From Streptomyces sp. SLBN-31 (lineage in GTDB: Bacteria; Actinomycetota; Actinomycetes; Streptomycetales; Streptomycetaceae): a stretch of DNA of 64,000 nt. This document shows, piece after piece, positions 8,739 to 17,127 of this stretch (positions are counted from its first letter, which is position 1; each line of letters opens with the position of its first letter). The stretch covers positions 248,001-312,000 of the forward strand of contig NZ_VFNC01000003.1 in the NCBI RefSeq assembly GCF_006715395.1. Direction: 5' to 3'. The translations under genes were made by a program, and so were the position numbers. The notes under the pieces were generated by a model, which saw nothing but the letters and a program-made list of their open reading frames with translations, ran no database searches and had not been told where the DNA came from.

Positions 8739-8909
8739 GGTGGAGGAGCGACGACCGCGACGGGAAGAGTTGTCCGAACCTTGCACGGTCACCGATCGTA
8801 CGTTCTTTCGCACCAGCGCCTCACCAGCCCCCGCAATTCACCTGCACGTCACCGATCAATAACCGTAGGTCACCTCGGGGTTGGCGATGTGACGGAAGCG
8901 TGTGTGTCC

Positions 8910-10217
8910 ATGACCGGCAGGCGACGCTTCCGCAGCACCTTCCTCCCCACACGCACCCGGCCCGGCAGAGCGACCGCCCTCGCGGCGGGAGCCCTGGCGG
9001 TGTGTGCGTCCCTCGCCACCGGATGCGGGGTCATCCCCGGTACCACGGGGGGTGCCGGGGACGGCCCGATCACGGTGATGACCTGGGCGCCACAGGGCAC
9101 CAAGGCCACCAACAAGCCCGGCATGCCGGCCTTCGCCCAGGCCTACGCCCGGTACGTCAACGCCCACGGCGGCCTGGGCGGCCGCAAGCTCAAGGTCCTG
9201 ACCTGCAACGACCACAACGACAGCGTGGCCGCCGCCAAGTGCGCGCGGACGGCCGTCAAGCAGAACGTCGTCGCGGTCGTCGGCTCCTACAGCCAGTACG
9301 GCGAGTTCTACCTCCCCGACCTGGAGGGCGCCGGCATCCCCTTCATAGGCGGCTACGGCGCCACCACCTCCGAGTTCACCAGTCCGCTGTCCTACCCGGT
9401 CAACGGCGGCCAGCCGACGCTGCTGGCCGGCCTCGGCAAGGAACTCGCCGCGAGCTGCGGGCCCGTCGCGCTCGTCCGTCCCGACACCATCGCGGGCGAC
9501 GAGCTTCCCCCCATGCTCGACTCCGGCCTGAAGGCCGGCGGGCACCGGCCCTTGATCGACCAGCGGGCCGCGGACGACACGAACGAGTACGCGGGGCCGG
9601 CCGAGAAGGCCCTGGCCGCCACCGCCGTCGACTCGGTGAAGAGGGGGTGCGCGATCCCCGCGCTCGGGGACCGCACCAGCACCTTCATGGACTCCTTCCG
9701 GCGCGAACGCGACGAGTATCCGGCGGTGCGGACCGCGGCCACCCTCGACAGCGTCGACCAGACGGTGATCAACGAGTCCGGCGGCACGTCGGGTCCGTAC
9801 GAGGGCTCTTACGTCACCGGCTGGTATCCGGTGTCGAGCGACGCGCGCTGGGCCCCGATGAAAAAGGTGATCAGCGAGCAGGCCTTCGGCGACAACCGGA
9901 TCGACGCCGGTGACGTCGGCGTGCAGACGACCTGGATCGCCTACACGGTGTTCAAGAAGGTCGTCGACTCGCTGGGCGGCGGGAACGTCACCGCCGACTC
10001 CGTGCGCCGCGCCCTCGACGACGGCCTGAAGGTCACCACCGGCGGACTGACACCGCCCCTGAAGTGGAGCGACCAGGGTCCGGTGGCCACCATCGGCTTC
10101 TCCCGGATCGTCAACACGGACGTGACGCTGCAGGTCGTACGACAGGGGCAGCTGGTGACGGCGAAGCCGGGCTTCCTCGACGTGGCGAAGACCCTGCAGG
10201 GCGCGGACGTCGACTGA
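8910..10217 (+). CDS. ABC-type solute-binding lipoprotein, branched-chain amino acid (Leu/Ile/Val) family
   Basis: A 435-residue secreted lipoprotein with a type I periplasmic-binding fold. The N-terminus has a twin-arginine-like run (MTGRRRFRS), a hydrophobic segment (ALAAGALAVCASLA) and a lipobox ending ATGC, so the mature protein would be anchored by its cysteine. The body begins ITVMTWAPQGTKATNKPG and contains YARYVNAHGGLGGRKLKVL and VVGSYSQYGEFYLPDL, typical of Leu/Ile/Val-binding proteins. No permease or ATPase genes are adjacent, so it is an orphan binding protein. An in-frame GTG at 8889 is an alternative start. The ligand cannot be predicted. Confidence 0.88.
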   Translation: MTGRRRFRSTFLPTRTRPGRATALAAGALAVCASLATGCGVIPGTTGGAGDGPITVMTWAPQGTKATNKPGMPAFAQAYARYVNAHGGLGGRKLKVLTCNDHNDSVAAAKCARTAVKQNVVAVVGSYSQYGEFYLPDLEGAGIPFIGGYGATTSEFTSPLSYPVNGGQPTLLAGLGKELAASCGPVALVRPDTIAGDELPPMLDSGLKAGGHRPLIDQRAADDTNEYAGPAEKALAATAVDSVKRGCAIPALGDRTSTFMDSFRRERDEYPAVRTAATLDSVDQTVINESGGTSGPYEGSYVTGWYPVSSDARWAPMKKVISEQAFGDNRIDAGDVGVQTTWIAYTVFKKVVDSLGGGNVTADSVRRALDDGLKVTTGGLTPPLKWSDQGPVATIGFSRIVNTDVTLQVVRQGQLVTAKPGFLDVAKTLQGADVD

Positions 10218-10242
10218 CCGTCCGCGCCACGCCGGGACCGGC

Positions 10243-11928
10243 TCAGAGCTGGGTCGGTCCGCGCTGGGTCAGGCCGTACGACTTCGCGATGGAGTTCCAC
10301 AGCCGCGAGGCCCTGAGCTTCTGCTGGCTGGCGGTGCCGCTCGCGGCGTTGCCCGCCGCGGTCTGCCCGGTGGAGCGGGCCTGGCCCTTGTGGCAGCCCT
10401 TCCGACCGCCGACCTGGTCGGCCCAGGCCGCGTAGTGGTTGTCGGCGGACGCGGAGGCCTGCCAGGCCTTGGTGAGGGCCGCGGTCAGGTCGGCGTGGGC
10501 CGGGAGCCGGTCCACGGACAGGCCGGACAGCCGGGTGACCAGCTCGCCGCGCTGCTTGGCGGCGGCCCGCAGATCCGAGGCCGCGGCGCCCAGGTTCCGG
10601 CAGGCCTTGACGTCGGCCACCGCGTTGATCACCGACGCCCGGCTGTTGCCGCTGTCGGCCAGGAGCTTGTCCAGCGCGACGGCCTGCTGCTTGGCGGGGT
10701 CGGCGGACGGTGAGGCCGAGCCGTCGCCGGCCGGGGCCGTGGCGGAGACCGGCTGGTTGTTGTCCTTGCCGTCGTCCCCGCCGCCACCGCCCAGCAGCGC
10801 GCCCGCGCCGACGCCGAGCACGACGATGCCGATGCCGACGGCCGCGATCAGCGGCACGCGCGACTTCGTACGGCCGCCGCGTCCGCCCCGGCCGCCGCCG
10901 TCGTCGTCGCGTCCCGGCGGGAAGTACGAGGACTGTTGGCCGCCGTAGGCGGGCTGCTGCCGGGGCTGCGGCTGCTCGAAGCGCGGCAGCTGCTGCGTGG
11001 AGCCCGCCGGGGCCTCGCCGCCCGGTGCGCCGCGGAAGAGGTTGTCGAACTCGGCGGGCGGCTGACGGTGGTCGCCCACCGGCGGGATGTACTGCGTGGC
11101 CTGTGCGTCCGGGTCGGCGGCGGGCGGCAGCGGCCCGGCACCGGCCCGGTCCGGCCGGCCGAGGAACTGGGTCGCCTCGCCGGAGTGGTGGCCACCGGTC
11201 TGGGGCGGCAGCGCGCCGGGGCCCACGGGCGGCAGGAACTGGGTGGCGCCCTCGTCCGCGGGCACGGGCGGCAGATACTGTGTCGCCCCCTCACTGCCGG
11301 GCACACCGCCGGTGACCGGGGGTATGACCTGGGTGGCGCCCTCGTCCGCGGGCGGCAGGGGGGCACCGAAGGCGGCGGGAGCGGCGTAGCCGGGGGCGCC
11401 CGGATAGGGGTTCGCCGGCGGCAGTGGGGAGCCGGACGTCGGCTGCTGGGCGGCGGGCGCGTAGCCGTCGTTCGGCGAGGCGCCCGGCATGGGCTGCGCC
11501 GCGCCGCCGTGGGACGCGGACGGCGCGCCCTCCTGCGGCAGCGGCTGTGACGCGGCGCTCCACTGGTCCGTGGCCGGCTGCTGGTACGGGCCGGGCGTGC
11601 CCCAGGACTGGGCCGGCGGGGTGTCCCAGCCCTGGCCCGGCGCCGGGGGCGCGGTCTCCTGCCGGTCGGGGCCCCAGGGCGTGCCCCAGGACTGGCCGCC
11701 GGGCGGCGCCGAGGCCGGCGTCTGCGGCCCGGGCTGCTGCCCGGCGTAGGGGTCGCCGTACTGCGCGGTGTGCGATCCGCCCTGATCGCCCTGCGGCGAT
11801 CCGTTCCGCGGGCCGGCCTGGTTGCCCAGCATGCCCGGCAGCAACGGTTCGCCGCCGTCGGAGGGCAGCACGATGCCTTCGCGCGCCTGGCGCTGCGAGG
11901 GCTCCTCGCTCTGTCCACTCTGCGTCAC
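10243..11928 (-). CDS. single-pass membrane protein with a disordered N-terminus carrying ATQ repeats
   Basis: A 561-residue protein of unknown function. Residues 1-355 are Pro/Gly/Gln-rich and probably disordered and cytoplasmic. Within them a short motif recurs: Thr199 (ATQVIPPV), Thr216 (ATQYLPPV), Thr229 (ATQFLPPV), Thr253 (ATQFLGRP), Thr279 (ATQYIPPV) and a weaker STQQLPRF at Thr311. Each has Ile or Leu three residues after the Thr. A transmembrane helix follows at about 358-380 (VPLIAAVGIGIVVLGVGAGA), then a Ser/Thr/Pro stretch and an extracellular helical domain of about 150 residues with two cysteines (VKACRNL, RKGCHKG). The motifs look like kinase or FHA-reader sites; see findings. 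Confidence 0.8.
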   Translation of the reverse strand: MTQSGQSEEPSQRQAREGIVLPSDGGEPLLPGMLGNQAGPRNGSPQGDQGGSHTAQYGDPYAGQQPGPQTPASAPPGGQSWGTPWGPDRQETAPPAPGQGWDTPPAQSWGTPGPYQQPATDQWSAASQPLPQEGAPSASHGGAAQPMPGASPNDGYAPAAQQPTSGSPLPPANPYPGAPGYAAPAAFGAPLPPADEGATQVIPPVTGGVPGSEGATQYLPPVPADEGATQFLPPVGPGALPPQTGGHHSGEATQFLGRPDRAGAGPLPPAADPDAQATQYIPPVGDHRQPPAEFDNLFRGAPGGEAPAGSTQQLPRFEQPQPRQQPAYGGQQSSYFPPGRDDDGGGRGGRGGRTKSRVPLIAAVGIGIVVLGVGAGALLGGGGGDDGKDNNQPVSATAPAGDGSASPSADPAKQQAVALDKLLADSGNSRASVINAVADVKACRNLGAAASDLRAAAKQRGELVTRLSGLSVDRLPAHADLTAALTKAWQASASADNHYAAWADQVGGRKGCHKGQARSTGQTAAGNAASGTASQQKLRASRLWNSIAKSYGLTQRGPTQL

Positions 11929-12020
11929 CGGGACTCCTACTAATGGGGGACCTTGTGAAACCGTCGGCTCACGCTACCGGGTCCCCCGAGCCGGGTGCGA
12001 CACAGCTCAGGGCGCAACCT

Positions 12021-12050
12021 GCTCCCCTGTGACGGCGGTAACAGGGGAGC
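12021..12050 (-). terminator. hairpin terminator downstream of the NsdA-like gene
   Basis: Perfect 10-bp arms (12021-12030 GCTCCCCTGT and 12041-12050 ACAGGGGAGC) flank a 10-nt loop, about 70 bp beyond the stop of the minus-strand regulator gene. There is no long U tract, as is usual for Streptomyces terminators. Confidence 0.6.
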
Positions 12051-12117
12051 TTTGCAGGTCGTCGTATATGTCCACCTCCGATCGAATCAGATCGTCAACC
12101 AACCGTTTCCCGCCCGT

Positions 12118-13503
12118 TCACGCCGCCGCCTGCAGCTCCATCCGGGCCCCGAACTCCCGTACCACCGGCTCCTCCTGGTACGGCTGGAGCCGCTGCTGGA
12201 AGTCCTCCAGGTACTCGGCGCCCCGGTTGGAGCGCACGCTCTCCAGCAACTCCACCGCTTTGAGGCCGGTGTTGCAGGCCTGCTCGATCTCGCGCTGCTG
12301 CACCTGCGCGGTGGCCAGCAGCACATAGCCGATGGCCCGCCTGCGCGCCTTCGTCTCCGGCAGCCCGGCCAGCGACTCCTCCGCACGCCGCGCCGCCGCG
12401 TCGGCCTGTCCGAGGTCGCGGTGGCAGTGCGCCAACTCGTCGGCCAGATAGGCCTCGTCGAAGTGCGCGATCCACACCGGGTCGTCCCCGGAGGCGGAGT
12501 CGGCCGCCTCCAGCGCGCTCACCGCCCGCCCGGACGCCGTCTGAGCCGCCCGCGCATCGCCCATCAGGGCGTGCCCGCGCGCCTCCGCCGCGTGGAACAT
12601 GGCTTCCGCGCGCGGGGTGACGCGCCCGCGCGCCCCCTCCTGCGCCGCCCGCGCCAACTGGGCGATCTCGCGCGGGTTGCCGAGCTGTGCGGCGAGGTGG
12701 CTCATGGAGGCGGCCAGCACATAGCCGCCGTAGCCGCGGTCGCCCGCCGCCTGGGCGAGCCGCAGCGCCTGGATGTAGTACCGCTGGGCCAGGCCGGGTT
12801 GGCCGGTGTCGACGGCCATGTACCCGGCGAGTTCGGTGAGTCGGGCGACCGCGGCGAACAGGTCGCGCCCCACCGCCTCCCGGTAGGAGCCCGCCAGCAG
12901 GCCGGAGACGACGCTGTTGAGGTAGTGCACGACGACCGGGCGCACATGCCCGCTGCCGTACTGGTGGTCGAGGTCCACGAGCGCCTGCGTCATCGCCTGC
13001 ACGGCGGCCACGTCGGACTGGCCGACCCGCGGCCCCGCCGAGCGCGCCACCTGCGAGTCGGGCGAGGAGATCAGCCAGTCACGGCTGGGCTCGACGAGCG
13101 CGGAGGCGGCGACGGACGAGCCGGACAGGAAGTCCCGCCGGCCGACGTCGCTGCGCCACAGCTCGCAGACCTGCTCGATGGCCCCCAGGACCGTCGGCGA
13201 GAACTGCAGGCCGACGCCGGAGGCGAGGTTCTTGCCGTTGGCCATGCCGATCTCGTCGATCGTGACCGTGCGGCCCAGTTTGCGGCCCAGCGCCTCGGCG
13301 ATGATCGCGGGCGCCCGGCCCCGCGGCTGCTGTCCGCGCAGCCAGCGGGCCACGGACGTCTTGTCGTAGCGCAGGTCGAGGCCGTGCTCGGCACCGCACA
13401 TGTTGACGCGGCGGGCGAGCCCGGCGTTCGAGCACCCCGCCTCCTGGATGAGCGCCTGCAGCCGTTCGTTCGGCTGCCGCGCGACGAGAGGCCTTGCGGC
13501 CAT
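12118..13503 (-). CDS. NsdA-like regulator with N-terminal HTH-like region and TPR-type repeats
   Basis: A 461-residue cytoplasmic protein. Residues about 8-60 (NERLQALIQEAGCSNAGLAR and KTSVARWLRGQQPRGRAP) resemble a degenerate XRE-type helix-turn-helix, and the long C-terminal part is a set of TPR-like helical pairs such as LTELAGYMAVDTGQPGLAQR and ELAHCHRDLGQADAAARRAE. The overall sequence strongly resembles NsdA, known in S. coelicolor as a negative regulator of sporulation and antibiotic production. Whether this is nsdA itself or a paralogue cannot be settled here. The ATG start at MAARPLVARQ follows an AGGGGG ribosome site; the 13 upstream in-frame residues look non-coding. Confidence 0.82.
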   Translation of the reverse strand: MAARPLVARQPNERLQALIQEAGCSNAGLARRVNMCGAEHGLDLRYDKTSVARWLRGQQPRGRAPAIIAEALGRKLGRTVTIDEIGMANGKNLASGVGLQFSPTVLGAIEQVCELWRSDVGRRDFLSGSSVAASALVEPSRDWLISSPDSQVARSAGPRVGQSDVAAVQAMTQALVDLDHQYGSGHVRPVVVHYLNSVVSGLLAGSYREAVGRDLFAAVARLTELAGYMAVDTGQPGLAQRYYIQALRLAQAAGDRGYGGYVLAASMSHLAAQLGNPREIAQLARAAQEGARGRVTPRAEAMFHAAEARGHALMGDARAAQTASGRAVSALEAADSASGDDPVWIAHFDEAYLADELAHCHRDLGQADAAARRAEESLAGLPETKARRRAIGYVLLATAQVQQREIEQACNTGLKAVELLESVRSNRGAEYLEDFQQRLQPYQEEPVVREFGARMELQAAA

Positions 13504-13840
13504 TGGCACTACCCCCTGTGGCTGCGGTGCCTGCCCACGCACCGAGTTGGCGTGTCTTCCACGACCGAACCCCCCGCCGTTCAGGGCGAAAAGATCCGGC
13601 CTCGAAGATCAATGCCCCGCCGACATGCGCAAAATGCGCGTCATGCGAGGAATTCCGAGGATTGCCTGGGTAAGGGCCTCTTGAAGGGAAGCCGCCCCCT
13701 TCGTGGCTACCCACCTCACGCCGTGGTTCCTCCCGCGCGCCCCCACACGTGCATCCATGCGCCCCGGACGAGGGATCGATGCCCCTCCCCCGCGCGCGTT
13801 ACGCCCGTAACTCCAGGTGGGTGCGGGAGTTGTGTTCATC
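13504..13840. promoter_or_regulatory. divergent promoter region between the NsdA-like and primase-like genes
   Basis: These 337 bp hold both promoters. A small palindrome GTTACGCCCGTAAC lies about 40 bp before the plus-strand gene and loosely resembles BldD-type boxes, but the match is too short to name the regulator. A stretch around 13620-13640 is AT-richer than its surroundings and repeats the word ATGCGC. No small gene or terminator was recognised. Confidence 0.35.
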
Positions 13841-14494
13841 GTGGAAGAGACGATCGCGGGCACCGAAGCCGCTCAGATCCCGAAGCAGCGCGGCGAATCG
13901 CTGCTGGAGACAGCCGTACGCTACGCCGAGGACCGTCACTGGGACGTCTTTCCCGGCACCTGGCTGGAAGCCGCAGACGGGGTGCAGCACTGTTCCTGCG
14001 GCGACGCGGCGTGCGCCGCGCCGGGCGCACATCCCGCGCGGGAGGACTGGGCGACGCAGGCCACGGGCAGTGCGACCGTCGCGCGCCGGATGTGGCAGAA
14101 GCAGCCGACGGCGTCGATCCTGCTGCCGACGGGGCGTACGTTCGACGCGATCTCCGTCCCGGAGACGGCCGGGTTCCTGGCGCTGGCCCGCATGGAGCGC
14201 ATGGAGCTGACGCTGGGCCCCGTGACGCTGACGCCGGACCGGCGGATGCACTTCTTCGTGCTGCCGGGTGCGTCCATGAAGGTGCCCGAGCTGCTGCGCA
14301 AGCTCGGCTGGCCTCCCACGTCCCTCGATCTGGCCGTGCTCGGCGAGGGCGCGTACGTGGCCGCCCCGCCGACCCGGTTCGGCTCGCGCGGCGCCGTCCA
14401 GTGGGCCTGCCGGCCCACGCCCGCCAATCGGTGGCTGCCGGACGCGGAGGAGCTGACGTCACCGCTGGCCTACGCGTGCGGCCGGGACAGGTGA
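13841..14494 (+). CDS. bifunctional DNA primase/polymerase-like (prim-pol N-terminal) protein
   Basis: A protein of about 217 residues. LLETAVRYAEDRHWDVFPGT, HCSCGDAACAAPGAHPARED and WQKQPTASILLPTGRTFDAI follow the pattern of the prim-pol domain seen in Streptomyces proteins annotated as bifunctional DNA primase/polymerase. The motif CSCGDAACAAPGAHP, with three Cys and one His, could bind zinc. The catalytic acidic pair of genuine prim-pols is not clearly present, so enzymatic activity is doubtful. The divergent neighbour is the NsdA-like regulator, a pairing I recall from other streptomycetes. Start sites at 13817, 13832 and 13841 are possible; 13841 has the best-placed GGGAG. Confidence 0.7.
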   Translation: MEETIAGTEAAQIPKQRGESLLETAVRYAEDRHWDVFPGTWLEAADGVQHCSCGDAACAAPGAHPAREDWATQATGSATVARRMWQKQPTASILLPTGRTFDAISVPETAGFLALARMERMELTLGPVTLTPDRRMHFFVLPGASMKVPELLRKLGWPPTSLDLAVLGEGAYVAAPPTRFGSRGAVQWACRPTPANRWLPDAEELTSPLAYACGRDR

Positions 14495-14573
14495 CGTGCG
14501 CCCGCGCGGCGGAGCCGGACATCGGGTGCGGCCCGCACCCCTGAGGGGCGCCACCTGCCCGTAGGGTTCACTC

Positions 14574-15344
14574 ATGACCTCAGCCGCCGTACGCGTTCAA
14601 GGCCTCTGGAAACGGTTCGGGCAGCAGATCGCGGTCGCCGGGATCGATCTCGAACTGCCGGCCGGGAAGTTCATCGGGCTCGTGGGGCCCAACGGGGCCG
14701 GGAAGACCACCACCCTCTCCATGGTGACCGGGCTGCTGCGGCCGGACCAGGGCACCGTCGAGGTCGTGGGGCACGACGTGTGGCGGGATCCGGTGGCCGT
14801 GAAGGCGCGGATCGGGGTGCTGCCGGAGGGACTGCGACTGTTCGAGCGGCTGTCGGGACGCGAACTGCTCGTCTACAGCGGCCGGTTGCGCGGACTGCCC
14901 GGCGCCGAGGTCGACAAGCGGGCCACCCAGCTGCTCGACGTGCTGGACCTGGCCGGCGCCCAGCACAAGCTCGTCGTCGACTACTCGACCGGCATGCGCA
15001 AGAAGATCGGGCTCGCGGCCGCCCTGCTGCACAATCCCGAAGTGCTCTTCCTGGACGAGCCGTTCGAGGGCGTGGACCCGGTGTCCGCGCAGACCATCAG
15101 GGGCGTGCTGGAGCGCTACACCGCGTCGGGCGCCACCGTCGTCTTCTCCTCCCACGTCATGGAGCTCGTCGAGTCCCTGTGCGACTGGGTCGCCGTGATG
15201 GCCGCCGGCCGCATCCGCGCCCAGGGCACCCTCGCCGAGGTCCGCGGCGAGGCCCCCTCGCTGCAGAAGGCGTTCCTGGAACTCGTCGGCGCGGGCGGCC
15301 GCGACACCGGTTCCGATCTCGACTGGCTGGGCGGCGGACGATGA
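14574..15344 (+). CDS. ABC transporter ATP-binding protein
   Basis: A 256-residue nucleotide-binding subunit of an ABC-2 type transporter. The Walker A is GPNGAGKTT (from residue 38), the signature region is YSTGMRKKIGLAAALL (degenerate LSGGQ, STGMR), the Walker B is EVLFLDEPFEGVDPVSA and the switch histidine lies in FSSHVMELVE. It overlaps the permease gene by ATGA, so the pair is co-translated and should form one complex in the cytoplasmic membrane. The STGMR signature is common in exporters of the CcmA/NatA group. The substrate is unknown. Confidence 0.93.
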   Translation: MTSAAVRVQGLWKRFGQQIAVAGIDLELPAGKFIGLVGPNGAGKTTTLSMVTGLLRPDQGTVEVVGHDVWRDPVAVKARIGVLPEGLRLFERLSGRELLVYSGRLRGLPGAEVDKRATQLLDVLDLAGAQHKLVVDYSTGMRKKIGLAAALLHNPEVLFLDEPFEGVDPVSAQTIRGVLERYTASGATVVFSSHVMELVESLCDWVAVMAAGRIRAQGTLAEVRGEAPSLQKAFLELVGAGGRDTGSDLDWLGGGR

Positions 15345-16936
15345 CGACCGCCGACGTCACCGCCGTCGTCGTACGGCTGAAGCTGTCGCTGCTGCGCAAC
15401 GGGCTGCGGCAGTCGGGGGGCCGGCGGGCCGCCTACGTGGTCTCCGCCGTCGTCGTGCTGCTCTTCGGGGCGCTGCAGCTGCTGGGCCTGGCCGCGCTGC
15501 GCGGCCACGCGCACGCCGAGTCGGTGGTCGTCCTGCTGACGGCCGTACTGGCGCTGGGCTGGGCGGTGATGCCGCTGTTCTTCCCCGGCGGGGACGAGAC
15601 CCTGGACCCGACCCGCCTGGTGATGCTGCCGCTGCGCCCGCGGCCTCTGGTACGGGCCCTGCTGGCGGCCTCCCTCGTCGGCATCGGGCCGCTGTTCACC
15701 CTGCTCCTGCTGACCGGCTCGGTGATCACCGTCGCGCACGGCGGAGCGGCGTACGCCGTCGCCGTCGTCGCCGTCGTGCTGGCCCTGCTGGTGTGCGTGG
15801 CCCTCGCGCGGGCCGTCGCCGCCGCCAACATCCGGCTGCTGACCAGCCGCAAGGGCCGCGATCTGGCGGTGCTCAGCGGGCTCGTCATCGCGATCGGCGC
15901 GCAGGTGGTCAACTTCGGCGCGCAGCGGCTGGGTTCGAGCGGGCTCGCGCAGCTCGCTCCGGCGGGCGACGTGGCGAAGTGGGTGCCGCCCGCCTCGGCG
16001 ATCGGCGCGGTGGACTCGGTGAGCTCCGGTGCGTACGGGGCCGCCGCCGCCCAACTTGCGCTGAGCGCGGGCGCGTTGGCCGCCCTCATCGCCGTGTGGT
16101 CGCGTCATCTGACCCGGCTGATGACCTCGCCCGACGGCTCGACGCTCCAGGTGTCCGCCGAGCCGGCCGCCCGGGGCCGCGCCGGCACCGGCCTCGCGCG
16201 GCTGCTGCCGCCCGGCCGCACCGGCACGGTCATGGAACGCAGCCTGCGGTACGTGTGGCGCGACCCCAAGACCAAGGCGGCCTGGGTGACGTCGCTGGCC
16301 ATCGGCCTGATCGTGCCCGTCTTCAACGCCCTGCAGGGCACCGGCTCCGTGTACTTCGCGTGCTTCGCCGCCGGCATGCTCGGCATCCAGATGTACAACC
16401 AGTTCGGCCAGGACACCTCCGCGTTCTGGATCGTCGCGATGACCATCTCCTCCGGCCGGGACGCCTACGTCGAGTTGCGCGGCCGGGCGTTCGCCCTGCT
16501 CGTGATCACCCTGCCGTACGCCACCCTCGTCACGGTCGTGACGACCGCGATGCTCGGCGACTGGGCGCGGCTGCCCGAGGTCCTCGGCCTGTCCTTCGCG
16601 CTGCTCGGCGCGATGCTGGCCACCGGCGCCTGGACGTCCGCCCGTTTCCCGTACTCCATCCCGCAGGAGGGCTACAAGAACGTGGCCCCCGGCCAGACCG
16701 GCCTCGCCTGGATCTCGATCTTCGGCGGCATGGTCTCGGCGGCCCTGCTGGCCGCACCGGTCATCGCCGCCGCGATCTGGGCGAACGTGGCACGGAACGG
16801 CGACTCCTGGGGCTGGCTGCTGCTGCCGGCCGGGGCCGCCTACGGCGCGGCGATCACCTGGGCGGGCCTGCGCCTGGCCGCCCCCCGCACGGCGGCCCGC
16901 CTCCCGGAGATCCTGACCGCGGTGAGCAAGGGGTGA
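15341..16936 (+). CDS. ABC transporter permease, 531 residues
   Basis: The membrane partner of the preceding ATPase, coupled by the ATGA overlap. It has about ten or more hydrophobic segments, for example AAYVVSAVVVLLFGALQLLG, VVVLLTAVLALGWAVMPLFF, GIGPLFTLLLLTGSVITV and AVVAVVLALLVCVALARAVA. The size and single-chain arrangement fit the large one-subunit ABC-2 exporters common in actinobacteria. No solute-binding protein is associated, which argues for export. What it moves is not evident. Confidence 0.88.
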   Translation: MTTADVTAVVVRLKLSLLRNGLRQSGGRRAAYVVSAVVVLLFGALQLLGLAALRGHAHAESVVVLLTAVLALGWAVMPLFFPGGDETLDPTRLVMLPLRPRPLVRALLAASLVGIGPLFTLLLLTGSVITVAHGGAAYAVAVVAVVLALLVCVALARAVAAANIRLLTSRKGRDLAVLSGLVIAIGAQVVNFGAQRLGSSGLAQLAPAGDVAKWVPPASAIGAVDSVSSGAYGAAAAQLALSAGALAALIAVWSRHLTRLMTSPDGSTLQVSAEPAARGRAGTGLARLLPPGRTGTVMERSLRYVWRDPKTKAAWVTSLAIGLIVPVFNALQGTGSVYFACFAAGMLGIQMYNQFGQDTSAFWIVAMTISSGRDAYVELRGRAFALLVITLPYATLVTVVTTAMLGDWARLPEVLGLSFALLGAMLATGAWTSARFPYSIPQEGYKNVAPGQTGLAWISIFGGMVSAALLAAPVIAAAIWANVARNGDSWGWLLLPAGAAYGAAITWAGLRLAAPRTAARLPEILTAVSKG

Positions 16937-16942
16937 GAAGCC

Positions 16943-17127
16943 AGGGCCTGTCGTTCGGATCAGCTCGGCGTCGCGGGCCCTGGTGCGCACTCCCCGGAGG
17001 AGGCACCCCCAGCGCTCCGCGTCGACTCCCTCCTCCGCCTTGCAGCTGCACGCTCCCCCACGACCCCGCTCGGGGCCGCCTCGACGCGCCGCCCCCTGCA
17101 GCCGACCTGATCCGAACGACAGGCCCT
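16943..17127. mobile_element. 185-bp MITE-like element with 27-bp terminal inverted repeats
   Basis: The ends 16943-16969 and 17101-17127 are inverted copies with one mismatch; each carries GGGCCTGTCGTTCGGATCAG. The interior is GC-rich and non-coding. I recall similarly ended short elements scattered in Streptomyces genomes, so it is probably a non-autonomous element. Its right end overlaps the TAG stop of the minus-strand hydrolase (17126-17128), and it may also terminate both convergent genes. No clear target-site duplication was seen. Confidence 0.65.

Noticed and set aside
8265..8909. N-terminal extension of the solute-binding lipoprotein
   Set aside because: The extended reading would place the signal peptide internally and runs antisense to the SCO4402-like gene.
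13799..13815. BldD box before the prim-pol-like gene
   Set aside because: Only a 5-bp-arm palindrome is present; the match to known BldD sites is too weak to name the regulator.
11995..14544. Very long plus-strand open frame opposite the NsdA-like gene
   Set aside because: It mirrors the real minus-strand gene, is rich in His, Arg and Pro as expected for antisense GC-rich frames, and continues through an intergenic region without a ribosome site.
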